Assembly: GCA_964646815.1 (NCBI GenBank)
Contig: CAZYFH010000007.1
Location: 1-64,000, forward strand
Reading direction: 5' to 3'
Origin: CAZYFH01 sp964646815
GTDB taxonomy: Bacteria; Acidobacteriota; Vicinamibacteria; Vicinamibacterales; UBA8438
DNA: 64,000 nt
Of this stretch, positions 1-9,174 are shown in pieces; the first letter of the stretch is position 1, and each line of letters begins with the position of its first letter. The notes beneath the pieces were generated by a model, which saw nothing but the letters and a program-made list of their open reading frames with translations, did no database searches and was not told the origin of the DNA. The position numbers and the translations under genes are program-made.

Positions 1-245
1 ACTCGGTGTATCTGTATGGCAGCGGGATGGGCAATCCCAGTCTCCACGACCATGTCAACCTGCCGATCGTGGTCGCAGGTGGCGCGTCGACCGGCATGAA
101 GGGTGGGCGACACATTAAATACGAGAACGGGACGCCGCTGGCCAATCTCCACCTCACGCTGCTCGACCGCGTGGGCGTGCGGCTGGATGCGTTCGGTGAT
201 AGCGACGGCACAGTCGACCACCTCTTCGATTCGGTGGCCGTGTGA
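1..245 (+). CDS. DUF1552 family protein, C-terminal end (5' truncated by window)
   Basis: The reading frame is open from the window edge and ends at TGA 243-245, leaving about 80 residues. The visible part carries the usual end of DUF1552 proteins: GSGMGNPSLHDH, LPIVVAGG, GGRHIKY, PLANLHLTLLDRVGV and a final FGDSDG. These proteins are secreted, often Tat-exported, and are common in Acidobacteriota and Planctomycetota. They usually lie beside DUF1592/DUF1588 cytochrome-like proteins and have no established enzymatic role. The next gene begins 18 bases downstream, so the two are probably co-transcribed. The N-terminus and signal peptide are outside the window. Confidence 0.85.
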   Translation, partial: SVYLYGSGMGNPSLHDHVNLPIVVAGGASTGMKGGRHIKYENGTPLANLHLTLLDRVGVRLDAFGDSDGTVDHLFDSVAV

Positions 246-262
246 CGCGGGAGCGACGCAAT

Positions 263-1834
263 ATGGACATGAGACGAATCGCGGGACTTGCCATCGTGGT
301 GGTCGGCCTCTCGGGTGTCGCCAGCGCGGCCGAGGAGTCGACGCTTGCGCACGCGGCCGAAATGGGCGACGGTGCGCTGGTTCGTGTGCTGATCGAGGAC
401 GGTGCGGACATCAACCTCACCCAGGTCGATGGCATGACGGCGCTGCACTGGTCGGTGTATCACGACGATGCGGAAACTGCGCGACTGCTCGTGCAGGCGG
501 GGGCCGACGTCAACACCAAGAATCGCTACGGGATCCCGCCGTTGTCGCTTGCCGCCATGAACGGCAACGCCGACGTCATCGCACTGCTGCTCGACGCCGG
601 TGCCGATGCGAACGTCTCCTTGCGCGGTGGGGAAACCGTCTTGATGACGGCGGCGCGTACGGGGAATCTCGCCGCCGTGAACTCGCTCCTGGCCAGTGGG
701 GCCGACCTCGGTGCACGAGAGGGACGCGACCAGACCGCCCTCATGTGGGCCGCGGCCGAGGGACACACGGCAATTGTCGACGCCCTCATCGCGGCCGGGG
801 CTGACATCCATGCCACGCTGCGGTCCGGCTTCACACCGATGTTCTTCGCTGTACGCGGGGGACACATTGACGTCGCGCATACGTTTCTCGAAGCCGGCGT
901 GGACGTGAACGCGGTGCTCGAGCGTGTCAAGGATGGACCCGATGCGGCGGTCAACAACGCGAGCTACCTGCCTGTCGATGATGGGATGAGCCCGCTGCAG
1001 ATGGCAGTACGCAACGGGCACTTCGAGCTCGCGCTTGCGCTGGTGAGGGCGGGGGGAGACCCCAACGACCAGCGGACCGGTTTCGCTCCGCTCCACACGA
1101 TGAGCTGGGTCCGAAAGCCGGATGCGAGCGATCGCGGAGATCCGTCACCGATCGGGTCGGGCGACGTCACGAGCCTGGAGTTCGTGAGGGCCCTCGTCGG
1201 GTTGGGTGCGGACGTGAACCTGCAGCTCGCCGAGGGCAAGCGCGCACCACACACGGCGTCGAGACTCGGGACGGAGGGGGCCACGGCGTTTCTCATGGCC
1301 GCTGATCGGGCCGACGCCCCGATGATGCGCGTTCTGCTTGACCTGGGAGCCGATCCGTTCATTCGGAACGAGGAGCTATCCACGCCGCTCATGGCGGCGG
1401 CCGGTCTCGGCACGGCAGCCCCTGAAGAGGAGGCCGGCACGGAAGCCGAGGCAGTCATTGCCACGCAGATGCTGCTCGATCTGGGCGCCGCTATTGATGC
1501 CATGGACGGCAACGGCGACACCCCTATGCACGGTGCGGCCTATGGGAGCTTCCCGCTCGTCGTACGGCTGCTTGCCGACAACGGTGCCGACATCCGCATG
1601 TGGAAGCAGAAGAACGAGCTGGGCCGGACGCCGTTGTTCATCGCCGAGGGTCATCGGGGTGGGCTGCCACGACAGTCGCGCCAGACGATTGAGGCCATCA
1701 CGCCCCTCATGGTGGGAGCCGGCGTGCCGACGGACGGGCCGCGGCCCGCGTTCCGCGACCAGTATGAGACGAAGCCCGAGCCTCCCCCGGTGGCCGACAA
1801 GCCCGAGAAGCCGGCGAAGCCCACGCTTCGGTAG
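263..1834 (+). CDS. Secreted ankyrin-repeat protein
   Basis: This is a 523-residue protein. It opens with a signal peptide (MDMRRIAG, a hydrophobic run, then ASAAEES) followed by about ten ankyrin repeats with the usual G-ADxN and TALHWA/TPLMxAA cores. The tail after about residue 495 is proline- and lysine-rich. The start at ATG 263 is preferred because GGGAG lies 9 bases upstream. A GTG at 242 in the same frame overlaps the previous stop but lacks such a site. Ankyrin repeats mediate protein-protein contacts, and no catalytic domain is visible. Pairing with DUF1552 is recurrent in acidobacterial genomes, suggesting a joint periplasmic function that is unknown. Confidence 0.88.
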   Translation: MDMRRIAGLAIVVVGLSGVASAAEESTLAHAAEMGDGALVRVLIEDGADINLTQVDGMTALHWSVYHDDAETARLLVQAGADVNTKNRYGIPPLSLAAMNGNADVIALLLDAGADANVSLRGGETVLMTAARTGNLAAVNSLLASGADLGAREGRDQTALMWAAAEGHTAIVDALIAAGADIHATLRSGFTPMFFAVRGGHIDVAHTFLEAGVDVNAVLERVKDGPDAAVNNASYLPVDDGMSPLQMAVRNGHFELALALVRAGGDPNDQRTGFAPLHTMSWVRKPDASDRGDPSPIGSGDVTSLEFVRALVGLGADVNLQLAEGKRAPHTASRLGTEGATAFLMAADRADAPMMRVLLDLGADPFIRNEELSTPLMAAAGLGTAAPEEEAGTEAEAVIATQMLLDLGAAIDAMDGNGDTPMHGAAYGSFPLVVRLLADNGADIRMWKQKNELGRTPLFIAEGHRGGLPRQSRQTIEAITPLMVGAGVPTDGPRPAFRDQYETKPEPPPVADKPEKPAKPTLR

Positions 1835-1850
1835 CGCCGAGCGCCTCGTT

Positions 1851-1893
1851 GCGCAGGCCTTCAGGCCCCGGCAAGGCTGAAGCTTATCCTACG
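1851..1893. repeat. Intergenic double-hairpin repeat, copy 1
   Basis: Two adjacent small inverted repeats are present: GGCC-TTCA-GGCC and an imperfect AAGGCT-GA-AGCTT, followed by CTACG. The layout matches copies near 23235 and 58568. The position between the ankyrin gene and the convergent oxidoreductase gene would also suit a bidirectional terminator. Confidence 0.5.
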
Positions 1894-2962
1894 TACCCGT
1901 CTCCTCCTTGAAACAGACGACGGTGTTCCCCCGCCCGCGGTTCTGCTCGAAGAGCTCGAAGGCCTCTAGGTAGGCGCCGAGCGGATAGATTCGGTCAGCC
2001 CGCGGTTGAATCACGCCACGCGCCAGAAAGTCGATGATCTCGGCCACGTTCCGCTGATGTCCGTCCGGGTTGGCCTTGGCCCAGCCCGCCCAGATGCTGC
2101 CGATGACAGCCGCCTGCTTGATGAGCAGTAGGCCGGGACGAATGGGCTTCTGCCCGGCGGTGAAGCCCACCAGGCAAATACGGCCAAGCGGCCGGATCGA
2201 CGACACGAGCGCCGCTTCGAAGAGATCGCCTTGCACCATGTCGATCACGGCGTCGACACCTTGCGGGTGTCCCAGCTCCGTTGCTGCCTGCTTGACGTCG
2301 TTCTTGAACCGCCGATGGCTATCCCGGTCGCGCCCGTAGCAGAACACCCGATCCGCACCGGCCGACATCGGAGACGCCTTCTTCTCTTCGATGCTGACGC
2401 CGGCAATGACCAGCGCCCCCATCGCCTTGGCCAGCTCGATCGTCGCCATGCCGACGCCGCCCGACGCGCCGTCGACCAGGACGAGGTCGCCAGCGCCAAT
2501 CTCACCGAGAATTTTCAGCGAATGATAAGCGGGGAAGAAGTTGCGCCCGAGGTTGGCGCACTTCGACAAGTGCATACCGGTCGGGGCCTTCCAGACGTGC
2601 GTAGAGGGGACCTTGACGACCTCGGCGAGGCCGTTATAGTCCATCTGAGCGATGACTCGGTCGCCGACGGCCACGTTCTCGACGCCCTCGCCCGCTTCCA
2701 GCACGGTACCGGTCACGTCCATCCCGGGTACGTACGGGAGGCTCGGTTTGTGCTGATAGAGGCCCTGCGCCTGAAGAGCGTCGGGGTACTGGACCCCCGC
2801 GTAGTAAGAGCGGATGAGGATGTGCCCGTTCTCGCACTCGGGGGCAGGGATCTCGTCCAGGGCCAGAACGTCGCGCAACGGATCGGGGGTCGGCACCGGC
2901 TTCCCGTTGGCGTCGAGACCGGCGAAGCGGTGGCAGCGGATAGCTTGCATGAGAGCGCTCAT
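1889..2962 (-). CDS. Zinc-independent quinone oxidoreductase-like MDR dehydrogenase
   Basis: This 357-residue medium-chain dehydrogenase/reductase has a GroES-like N-terminal half (GVQYPDALQAQGLYQ, PYVPGMDVTGTVLEAG) and a Rossmann NAD(P) half with DGASGGVGMATIELAKAMGA near residue 165. The cysteine/histidine zinc ligands of alcohol dehydrogenases are not visible, which fits the NADPH:quinone reductase branch. It probably reduces quinones or enoyl/enone substrates in the cytoplasm. The ATG at 2962 has GGAG five bases upstream. It lies 53 bases downstream of the ABC pair on the same strand and could belong to the same transcript. Confidence 0.88.
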   Translation of the reverse strand: MSALMQAIRCHRFAGLDANGKPVPTPDPLRDVLALDEIPAPECENGHILIRSYYAGVQYPDALQAQGLYQHKPSLPYVPGMDVTGTVLEAGEGVENVAVGDRVIAQMDYNGLAEVVKVPSTHVWKAPTGMHLSKCANLGRNFFPAYHSLKILGEIGAGDLVLVDGASGGVGMATIELAKAMGALVIAGVSIEEKKASPMSAGADRVFCYGRDRDSHRRFKNDVKQAATELGHPQGVDAVIDMVQGDLFEAALVSSIRPLGRICLVGFTAGQKPIRPGLLLIKQAAVIGSIWAGWAKANPDGHQRNVAEIIDFLARGVIQPRADRIYPLGAYLEAFELFEQNRGRGNTVVCFKEETGT

Positions 2963-3015
2963 CGTGACTCCAGAGAAGGGGAGGAGGCCGCCGGAGGATC
3001 AGAGGATTATAGCGG

Positions 3016-4986
3016 TCACGCGACGGCGGCGGCGGAGAACTGCGCGTTGTAGAGCGCCGTGTAGACACCGTTGGCCTGCAGCAGCTCCTCGTGCGCGCCC
3101 TGTTCGACGATCCGGCCGTCCTCCATGACGAGGATCAGGTCCGCGTCGCGGATGGTGGACAGCCGGTGCGCGATCACGAAGCTAGTCCGGTCGCTGCGGA
3201 GCGCCGCCATTGCGTGCTGCAGCAACAGCTCCGTGCGCGTATCGACGGAGCTCGTCGCTTCGTCCAGGATCAACAGGGCGGGTTCTGACAGGAACGCCCG
3301 GGCGATCGTGATGAGCTGGCGCTCGCCGGCGCTGAGATTCCCCCCGGCGTCGTCGACCACCGTGTCGTACCCGTCAGGCAGGCTGTGCACGAATCGGTCG
3401 ACGAACGTGGCCTTCGCCGCCTCGACGATCTCCGCCTCCGACGCCCCGGGACGCCCGTACGCGATATTGTCGCGAATCGTGCCCTCGAAGAGCCAGGTGT
3501 CCTGCAGCACCATCCCGATCTGTTCGCGGAGATCCGCCCGGCGCATGTGCGCGATATCCACGGCGTCCAGCGTGATCCGGCCTGCCTCGAGGTCGTAGAA
3601 CCGCATAACGAGATTTACGAGGGTCGTCTTGCCGGCCCCGGTCGGTCCGACGATGGCCACCGTCTGCCCCGGGGCGGCCACCAGCGACAAGTCGGCGATT
3701 AATGGCGTGTCCGGGTCGTAGCGAAACGCGATGCGCTCGAACTCGACGCGCCCCCGTCGCCCGGTTGCGAGGACCGGCGCGGCGCTCTCCTCAGGCTCCG
3801 CATCGGCATCGAGCAGCTCGAAGACCCGTTCGGCCGAGGCCACACCCGACTGCAGCAGGTTGACCATCGAGGCCACCTGGGTCAGCGGCTGGGTAAACTG
3901 CTGCGAGTACTGGATGAACGCTTGGACCTCACCCAGGCTCATGCCCCCGGTTGCCACCCGCAGTCCACCGACGACCGCGATCGCCACGTAATTCAGGTTT
4001 CCGATGAACATCATCATCGGCATGATCAGCCCGGAGATGAACTGCGCGCCGAAGCTCGCCTTGAACAGTTCCTCGTTTTCCCGGTCGAACCGGGCTTCCA
4101 CGTCGCGGCGGCGGCCGAAAACCTTGGTCAGTTCGTGGCCGGTGAAAGCCTCCTCGACCTGCGCGCTGAGGGTGCCGGTCGTCCGCCACTGGGCCACGAA
4201 CAGCGCCTGGGAGCGCTTCATGACCAGCCGCGCGACCACCATGCCCAGTGGGATCGTGACCAGGGCAATCAGCGCCAGGGTCTGCGAGATGTAGACCATC
4301 ATCGCGACAACGGCAATGACCGTGAGCAGTGAGGAGAGCAGCTGGCTCATCGTCTGCGCCAGGCTCTGGGAGACATTGTCGATGTCGTTGGTCACCCGGC
4401 TGAGCAGCTCGCCGCGTGGCTGGCGGTCGAAGTAGCCGAGCGGGAGCCGGTTGATCTTCTCCTCGACCTCGGCCCGCATCCGATACACGGTGCCCTGGAC
4501 CACGTCGTTGACCAGATACCCCTGCAGCCAGCTCAGGAGCGAGCCCGCGACGTAGAGGGCGAGCACGAGCAGTAGCACCTGGCTTACCGCCCCGATGTCC
4601 ACGCCCTGCCCGGGGACGAGGTTGTCCATCGCCGCGATCATGTTCGCGACCTGGGTATCGCCTGACGCCCGGACCGATTCAACCGCCTCCTCGACGGTGA
4701 TGCCGGCCGGCAGCTCTCTGCCGAACAGACCTGCAAAGATCAGATCCGTGGCGCGGCCCAGAATCCTGGGTCCGAGGGCGGACAGCGCCACGCTGACCAC
4801 GGCAAGCGTGATGACCGCGACGACCTTGCGACGCTCCGGGTGCATCCGCGCCAGCAACCGCTTCGCCGAGAGACCGAAGTTGATCGATTTTTGACCCACC
4901 ATGGGACCGCTGCTGCCCGGGCCGCGTTCCCGGAAGCGCTCGGTCTGCTTCATCGTGCCTGGCGGGGGCGTCGTCTTGTCGCTCAT
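3016..4986 (-). CDS. ABC exporter half-transporter (consensus-site subunit)
   Basis: This 656-residue protein has a six-helix exporter membrane domain at about residues 60-360 and an ATPase domain at about 410-650. Walker A is GPTGAGKTT, the signature is LSAGE rather than LSGGQ, Walker B is LLILDEATSS with the catalytic Glu, and the H-loop is IAHRLS. A basic cytosolic extension of about 50 residues precedes the first helix. Its start overlaps the upstream ABC gene by four bases (ATGA), so the two are translationally coupled and most likely form a heterodimer of the MdlAB/TM287-288 type exporting lipids or drugs. The substrate is unknown. Confidence 0.92.
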   Translation of the reverse strand: MSDKTTPPPGTMKQTERFRERGPGSSGPMVGQKSINFGLSAKRLLARMHPERRKVVAVITLAVVSVALSALGPRILGRATDLIFAGLFGRELPAGITVEEAVESVRASGDTQVANMIAAMDNLVPGQGVDIGAVSQVLLLVLALYVAGSLLSWLQGYLVNDVVQGTVYRMRAEVEEKINRLPLGYFDRQPRGELLSRVTNDIDNVSQSLAQTMSQLLSSLLTVIAVVAMMVYISQTLALIALVTIPLGMVVARLVMKRSQALFVAQWRTTGTLSAQVEEAFTGHELTKVFGRRRDVEARFDRENEELFKASFGAQFISGLIMPMMMFIGNLNYVAIAVVGGLRVATGGMSLGEVQAFIQYSQQFTQPLTQVASMVNLLQSGVASAERVFELLDADAEPEESAAPVLATGRRGRVEFERIAFRYDPDTPLIADLSLVAAPGQTVAIVGPTGAGKTTLVNLVMRFYDLEAGRITLDAVDIAHMRRADLREQIGMVLQDTWLFEGTIRDNIAYGRPGASEAEIVEAAKATFVDRFVHSLPDGYDTVVDDAGGNLSAGERQLITIARAFLSEPALLILDEATSSVDTRTELLLQHAMAALRSDRTSFVIAHRLSTIRDADLILVMEDGRIVEQGAHEELLQANGVYTALYNAQFSAAAVA

Positions 4987-6719
4987 GCCAGATCCTTGGC
5001 GCTCAGCTGGGATTCGACGATCTCTTGGTAGGTCTCACACCCCGCCAGCAGCGCCGCGTGCGTGCCGAGCCCGACCACCTGCCCGTCTTCGAGCACGATG
5101 ATCTGGTCCGCGTCGATGACGGTGGAGACACGCTGCGCGACGATGATCACGGCGGCCTCACGGGTGATCGACGCGAGGGCGCGTCGGACCCGCGCGTCCG
5201 TAGCCAGGTCGAGCGCGGAAAACGAGTCGTCGAACAGGTAGATCTCCGGGTCGCTGATCAGGACGCGTGCAATCGCGAGGCGTTGCCGCTGCCCGCCCGA
5301 CACGTTGGTCCCGCCCTGGGCTATTGCTGCCTCGAGTCCATCTGGCATCTCCTCGACGAAGGTGCGGGCCTGGGCAGTTTCGAGCGCCGCCCACAACTCC
5401 TCCTCGGTCGCGTCCGGTCGGCCGTATCGCAGGTTGGAGGCGACGGTGCCGGAGAAGAGATAGCCCTGTTGCGGCACAAACCCGATCTTGCTCCACAGCA
5501 GCTCAGGGTCGACGCGGCGAACATCGACGCCGTCGACACTGACCTCGCCGCCGGTGACGTCGAACAGGCGGGGCACCAGGCCCAGTAGCGTGCTCTTACC
5601 CGAGCCGGTCGAGCCGAGGATGGCCATGGTCTGCCCCGGCCGCGCGGTGAAGGTGATGCCGCGGAGCACCGGCTCGTTTGCTCCGGGGTAGCTGAACGCC
5701 ACGTCCGAGAACCGCAGCGTCGCCCGCTCGGGCAACTCGGTGACCGGCGCCACGGGCGGCACGACGGACGAGTCGGTGTCCAGCACCTCACCGATGCGAT
5801 CGGCGCAGACCGCGGCGCGGGGGACCAGCACCAGCATGAACGTCGCCATCATCACCGCGATCAGGATCTGGATGAGATACGCCAGAAACGCCGTCATCGA
5901 GCCCACCTGCATCAGCCCGGAGTCCACGCGCTGTCCGCCGAACCAGAGGACCGCGACGCTTGATACGTTGAGAATCAGCATCACCAACGGGAACATCACG
6001 GCCATCCAGCGGCCCACCCGGAGGGCGACGTCGGTCAGGTCGCGATTTGCCGTTTCGAAGCGCGCGGTCTCGAACGGCTCCCGGACGAACGCCCTGACCA
6101 CACGAATGCCGGTGATCTGCTCGCGCATGGTCTTGTTGACGACGTCGATGCGCGCCTGCATGGTGCGGTAGCTGGGCAGCATGCGGGAGATCACGAAGCC
6201 GAGGCTGATCACCAGGGCGGGCACGCTCACGGCCACGAGCCAGGACAGGCCCACGTCCTCGCGGAGCGCCATGATCACGCCGCCCACCATCATGATCGGC
6301 GCCGCGACCATCAACGTGCAGCTCAGCAGGACGAGCATCTGCACCTGCTGCACGTCGTTGGTCGTGCGTGTGATCAGGGAGGGTGCGCTGAAGCGGGCGA
6401 CCTCACGGCTAGAGAACGACCCGACCCGGTGGAACACGGCGGCGCGCACGTCCCGGCCGAGGCCCATGGCGGTGCGCGCCCCGCAATAGACGGCCGCTCC
6501 GGTGGCGGCGATTTGCACCAGCGCGACACCCAGCATCATCAGACCGGCGCGCACGATGTAGCCAGTGTCGCCCCGCGCGACACCGTTGTCGATGATGTCG
6601 GCGTTCAACCGCGGGAGATACAGCGCCGCGAGGGTAGCGGCGAACTGGAGGCCGACCACCCCCAGCAGCCAGGCGCGATAGGGCTGCAGAAAGGTCTGCA
6701 GCAGTCGGAGCAGCTTCAC
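4983..6719 (-). CDS. ABC exporter half-transporter (degenerate-site subunit)
   Basis: This 578-residue protein starts at GTG 6719. The membrane domain is at about residues 15-300 and the ATPase domain at about 330-575. Walker A is GSTGSGKST and the signature is VSGGQRQR. Walker B reads YLFDDSFSALD, with Asp instead of the catalytic Glu, and the H-loop reads VAQRVST, with Gln in place of His. These two changes define the degenerate nucleotide site of heterodimeric exporters, complementing the consensus Glu and His of the partner encoded immediately downstream. The gene ends four bases inside the partner gene. An exported substrate cannot be named from sequence. Confidence 0.92.
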   Translation of the reverse strand: MKLLRLLQTFLQPYRAWLLGVVGLQFAATLAALYLPRLNADIIDNGVARGDTGYIVRAGLMMLGVALVQIAATGAAVYCGARTAMGLGRDVRAAVFHRVGSFSSREVARFSAPSLITRTTNDVQQVQMLVLLSCTLMVAAPIMMVGGVIMALREDVGLSWLVAVSVPALVISLGFVISRMLPSYRTMQARIDVVNKTMREQITGIRVVRAFVREPFETARFETANRDLTDVALRVGRWMAVMFPLVMLILNVSSVAVLWFGGQRVDSGLMQVGSMTAFLAYLIQILIAVMMATFMLVLVPRAAVCADRIGEVLDTDSSVVPPVAPVTELPERATLRFSDVAFSYPGANEPVLRGITFTARPGQTMAILGSTGSGKSTLLGLVPRLFDVTGGEVSVDGVDVRRVDPELLWSKIGFVPQQGYLFSGTVASNLRYGRPDATEEELWAALETAQARTFVEEMPDGLEAAIAQGGTNVSGGQRQRLAIARVLISDPEIYLFDDSFSALDLATDARVRRALASITREAAVIIVAQRVSTVIDADQIIVLEDGQVVGLGTHAALLAGCETYQEIVESQLSAKDLA

Positions 6720-6752
6720 AGCGGCGCCGTCCCGTAGAGAGCGATGAGCGGG

Positions 6753-7628
6753 CTATGGCTTGGGGTGCGCCAGCAACCACTCGACGACGAACTTGCCGAA
6801 ATGCTCGGAGATCTCGGGTACGTGGGAGCCGTTCGCGATTGTCCACAGCTCGGCCGATCCGCCGGCGTTGCAGCCATTGGTATGCCGCGTGACGGTTGAC
6901 TCCAGCCCAACGAGCGTGCCTTCCAGATCGAGTGCGCCGGTCACACTCCCATCACCCACGCAGCCGTTGTGCGTCGCCCAGTTCTCTACCGATTTCTTGG
7001 CGCCCGGGTAAGGCCCGCCCTGAGGGACGTTGGTGACACCACCGCCGTAGCGGATGACGGCATCGGCCGTTCCGTGCAGCTGCAGCACATGCACGGGATG
7101 GGGGGGCGCGGAGCGCATGCCCGTCTGGTCGGCGCCGGCCAGGCTCGCGATGGCAGCGATGGTCTCGGAATGATCGTGCGCCATGCGGAACGACATGAAC
7201 CCACCGTTGGAGTGGCCGATGAGGTAGACACGCCGCTCGTCGATGTGATACCGGCTCTTCACCTTTTCGATGAGACCGGCGATGTAGGCGGAGTCGTCGA
7301 CCTCGGTGCCCTCGAAGTCGCAACACGCGCTCGACGCGTTCCAGAACTGCGGGTTTCCTTCGCCACTGGACGGTGTGCCGTCCGGAGCCACGAAGATGAA
7401 CCCGTAGTCATCGGCCAGCGGGCTGATCTTCAAGTATTCGTCTTGTCGGGCACCGGTGAAGCTGTACCCGTGTAGCAGCACGATGAGCGGTGCCGGCGCA
7501 TCCGGGCTGTAGCTGGACGGCACGGTGACGGGTATCTCGCCTCGACCCGCGTCGATAGTTTGTGCGGCTACGACGCCGCGACCCGCGAGCAGAGCGACGG
7601 CAAGGACGACATAGGACATCGTGCGCAT
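6753..7628 (-). CDS. Secreted PHB-depolymerase-like alpha/beta-hydrolase esterase
   Basis: This 291-residue protein has a signal peptide ending near VVAAQ and an LpqC/esterase-D fold. The oxyanion segment is PLIVLLHGYSFTG, the nucleophile elbow is GHSNGGF, and candidate acid and histidine residues lie in HGTADAVI and NGSHVPE. Cysteine pairs (SSACCDFEG, HNGCVG, NGCNAGG) suggest disulfides, as in secreted polyhydroxybutyrate depolymerase or feruloyl esterase relatives. The ATG at 7628 is preferred because a GAGGAA site lies at normal spacing, while the in-frame ATG at 7643 has its purine run directly abutting. It probably hydrolyses short polyester or ester substrates in the periplasm or outside the cell. 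Confidence 0.85.
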   Translation of the reverse strand: MRTMSYVVLAVALLAGRGVVAAQTIDAGRGEIPVTVPSSYSPDAPAPLIVLLHGYSFTGARQDEYLKISPLADDYGFIFVAPDGTPSSGEGNPQFWNASSACCDFEGTEVDDSAYIAGLIEKVKSRYHIDERRVYLIGHSNGGFMSFRMAHDHSETIAAIASLAGADQTGMRSAPPHPVHVLQLHGTADAVIRYGGGVTNVPQGGPYPGAKKSVENWATHNGCVGDGSVTGALDLEGTLVGLESTVTRHTNGCNAGGSAELWTIANGSHVPEISEHFGKFVVEWLLAHPKP

Positions 7629-7758
7629 GGGCTGGTTCCTCATTCCTGTAGAGAGTTGGACGACGTCTCGTCGGGACAGCGACAGAAAAGACCATAGCAG
7701 ATCTTGGGCGTCCGACTTCGCTCGCGCAGCGCATGCCGGAAGCGGTGTTTACCAAACA

Positions 7759-8811
7759 CTACGGCCCGGCCCTGCCTTCCGCCGACACAATCCGCCGCAC
7801 CTGCTCGGTCGCCAGCAGGCGGCGGCCTTGTTCCCGGCCACGCTCGAACGTGCGCATGGTGACCGCGGGGTCCAGGCAGAGAAAGCTGGCTTCGACAGCG
7901 TGGTCGGGATGGATGATCAGGAGCGAGCCGTCCGCCTGGGCACGAGCGACGGCGGGATAGTCGTTCAAGGCGCGCAGGCGCATGCTGGTTTCCCAGAGGC
8001 GTCCGTTCGGATCACAACAGAAGATGACCGTTCGGGGCGTAGCCGCCCAGCGTGCCAGGTCACGGAAACGCGGGTCTTCTTCGAAGGTCGCCATCGGCAT
8101 CTTCAAGGCAAAACCGCCATCGAAGAACATCGCCCGTGTGTCGTCTGGATGCGCGCTGCTCGGAGAGAGCAGCGCCGGTGGCAGGGGAGGACCCATCGCC
8201 ACGGGCACCAGGCATGACGCCTCGATGGCACAGTGGTAGTTGTGCGGCGTCAGCGGACGTACGAACTCCGAATGCAGCGTGGCTGGCAGGTTGGTGGCGA
8301 AGACCACCGGGTCCACGTAGTAGCCGCGCGCCCGGTACTTCAGTAGTCCGGGAAGCTTTCGCGTGGAGGCCATTGCAAACAACTTGGTCAGGTCGGCGCG
8401 TCCCAGCGCGCGCCCGTCGCGACGCCGCACCCGCGAGGTGAACACGAGGAGGGTTCGTCGCGCGGAGTCGTCGAACACGTTATCGAGCTCCGCGTCGCCC
8501 ATGACGTAGCGAATGGAGGCGTGCAGGTGCCGACGGAAACGGCTGCGTGGCCACTTGTTGGCTACGAACGCGGCAAGCGGATACCGCTGCGGGATGCGGT
8601 CGGTCCCCCAGGCGGTCCAGCCCTTCAGGACGGTCTCCTCGGTGCCCGTGGCGACATCGGCGGCGGCATACGCTCCGGCGGATGCGCCCATGATGATTGC
8701 CGGGTAGCCCCCGTACCGGCGAGCCCATCCCATCAGCTCATACAGCACGCCACCTTGCCACGCGCCGCGACCGGCACCGCCCGAGTCGAGAATCCACGCG
8801 CAGGGAGTCAT
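7759..8811 (-). CDS. Patatin-like phospholipase family protein
   Basis: This 350-residue protein carries the patatin signatures: the glycine-rich oxyanion segment SGGAGRGAWQGG near the N-terminus, the nucleophile elbow GASAGAYAA with the catalytic Ser, and the FFDGG motif that supplies the catalytic Asp of the Ser-Asp dyad. No signal peptide is obvious, so it is probably a cytoplasmic or membrane-associated acyl hydrolase acting on phospholipids. The length is typical of bacterial patatins. It stands alone, since the neighbouring genes are separated by 130 and 360 bases. The start has only a weak ribosome-binding site. Confidence 0.85.
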   Translation of the reverse strand: MTPCAWILDSGGAGRGAWQGGVLYELMGWARRYGGYPAIIMGASAGAYAAADVATGTEETVLKGWTAWGTDRIPQRYPLAAFVANKWPRSRFRRHLHASIRYVMGDAELDNVFDDSARRTLLVFTSRVRRRDGRALGRADLTKLFAMASTRKLPGLLKYRARGYYVDPVVFATNLPATLHSEFVRPLTPHNYHCAIEASCLVPVAMGPPLPPALLSPSSAHPDDTRAMFFDGGFALKMPMATFEEDPRFRDLARWAATPRTVIFCCDPNGRLWETSMRLRALNDYPAVARAQADGSLLIIHPDHAVEASFLCLDPAVTMRTFERGREQGRRLLATEQVRRIVSAEGRAGP

Positions 8812-9174
8812 CCGTCTTCGAAATCGCTAAATAGGTGCTCGGCCTGCGCGAGGCGGTCCGCTAGGACCGGCTCGATACTCCGGGCGTGCTCCCTACCATT
8901 CACGCCGGCCACCATCAGAAGATCTGCTCTTCCTCCGCTTGTGTCGCGCCACTGCCCGTCGCCGCGTGAGCCGGATGTATTACGGAGAAAATGAGGACGA
9001 GCGAAGCCTGCACGATGACTTGACGACGGCCTCTCCGGATAGGAGTCGCTGGACGAACCTCGACTGGAGTCGGATGCGACGCTGAAGTTCGGGACTCTAC
9101 CGGCGTCCGAGCCAAACCGAACCGGCCGACGGATTCACCGCGCTCGCGATTCGGTTCGGCCGCCCTCGAGCCGG
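8812..9174. other. Intergenic stretch, no gene recognised
   Basis: No convincing gene is visible in these 363 bases. Antisense frames through the region are arginine-rich shadows. A perfect hairpin at 8854-8869 is the only clear structure, with weak inverted similarity around AACCGAAC near 9115 and TTCGGTTCGG near 9150. Confidence 0.6.
8854..8869. other. Hairpin upstream of the patatin gene
   Basis: CGGTCC-GCTA-GGACCG forms a perfect 6-bp stem with a four-base loop, 43 bases before the patatin start. No T-run follows, so it may be an operator-like site or chance. Confidence 0.35.
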
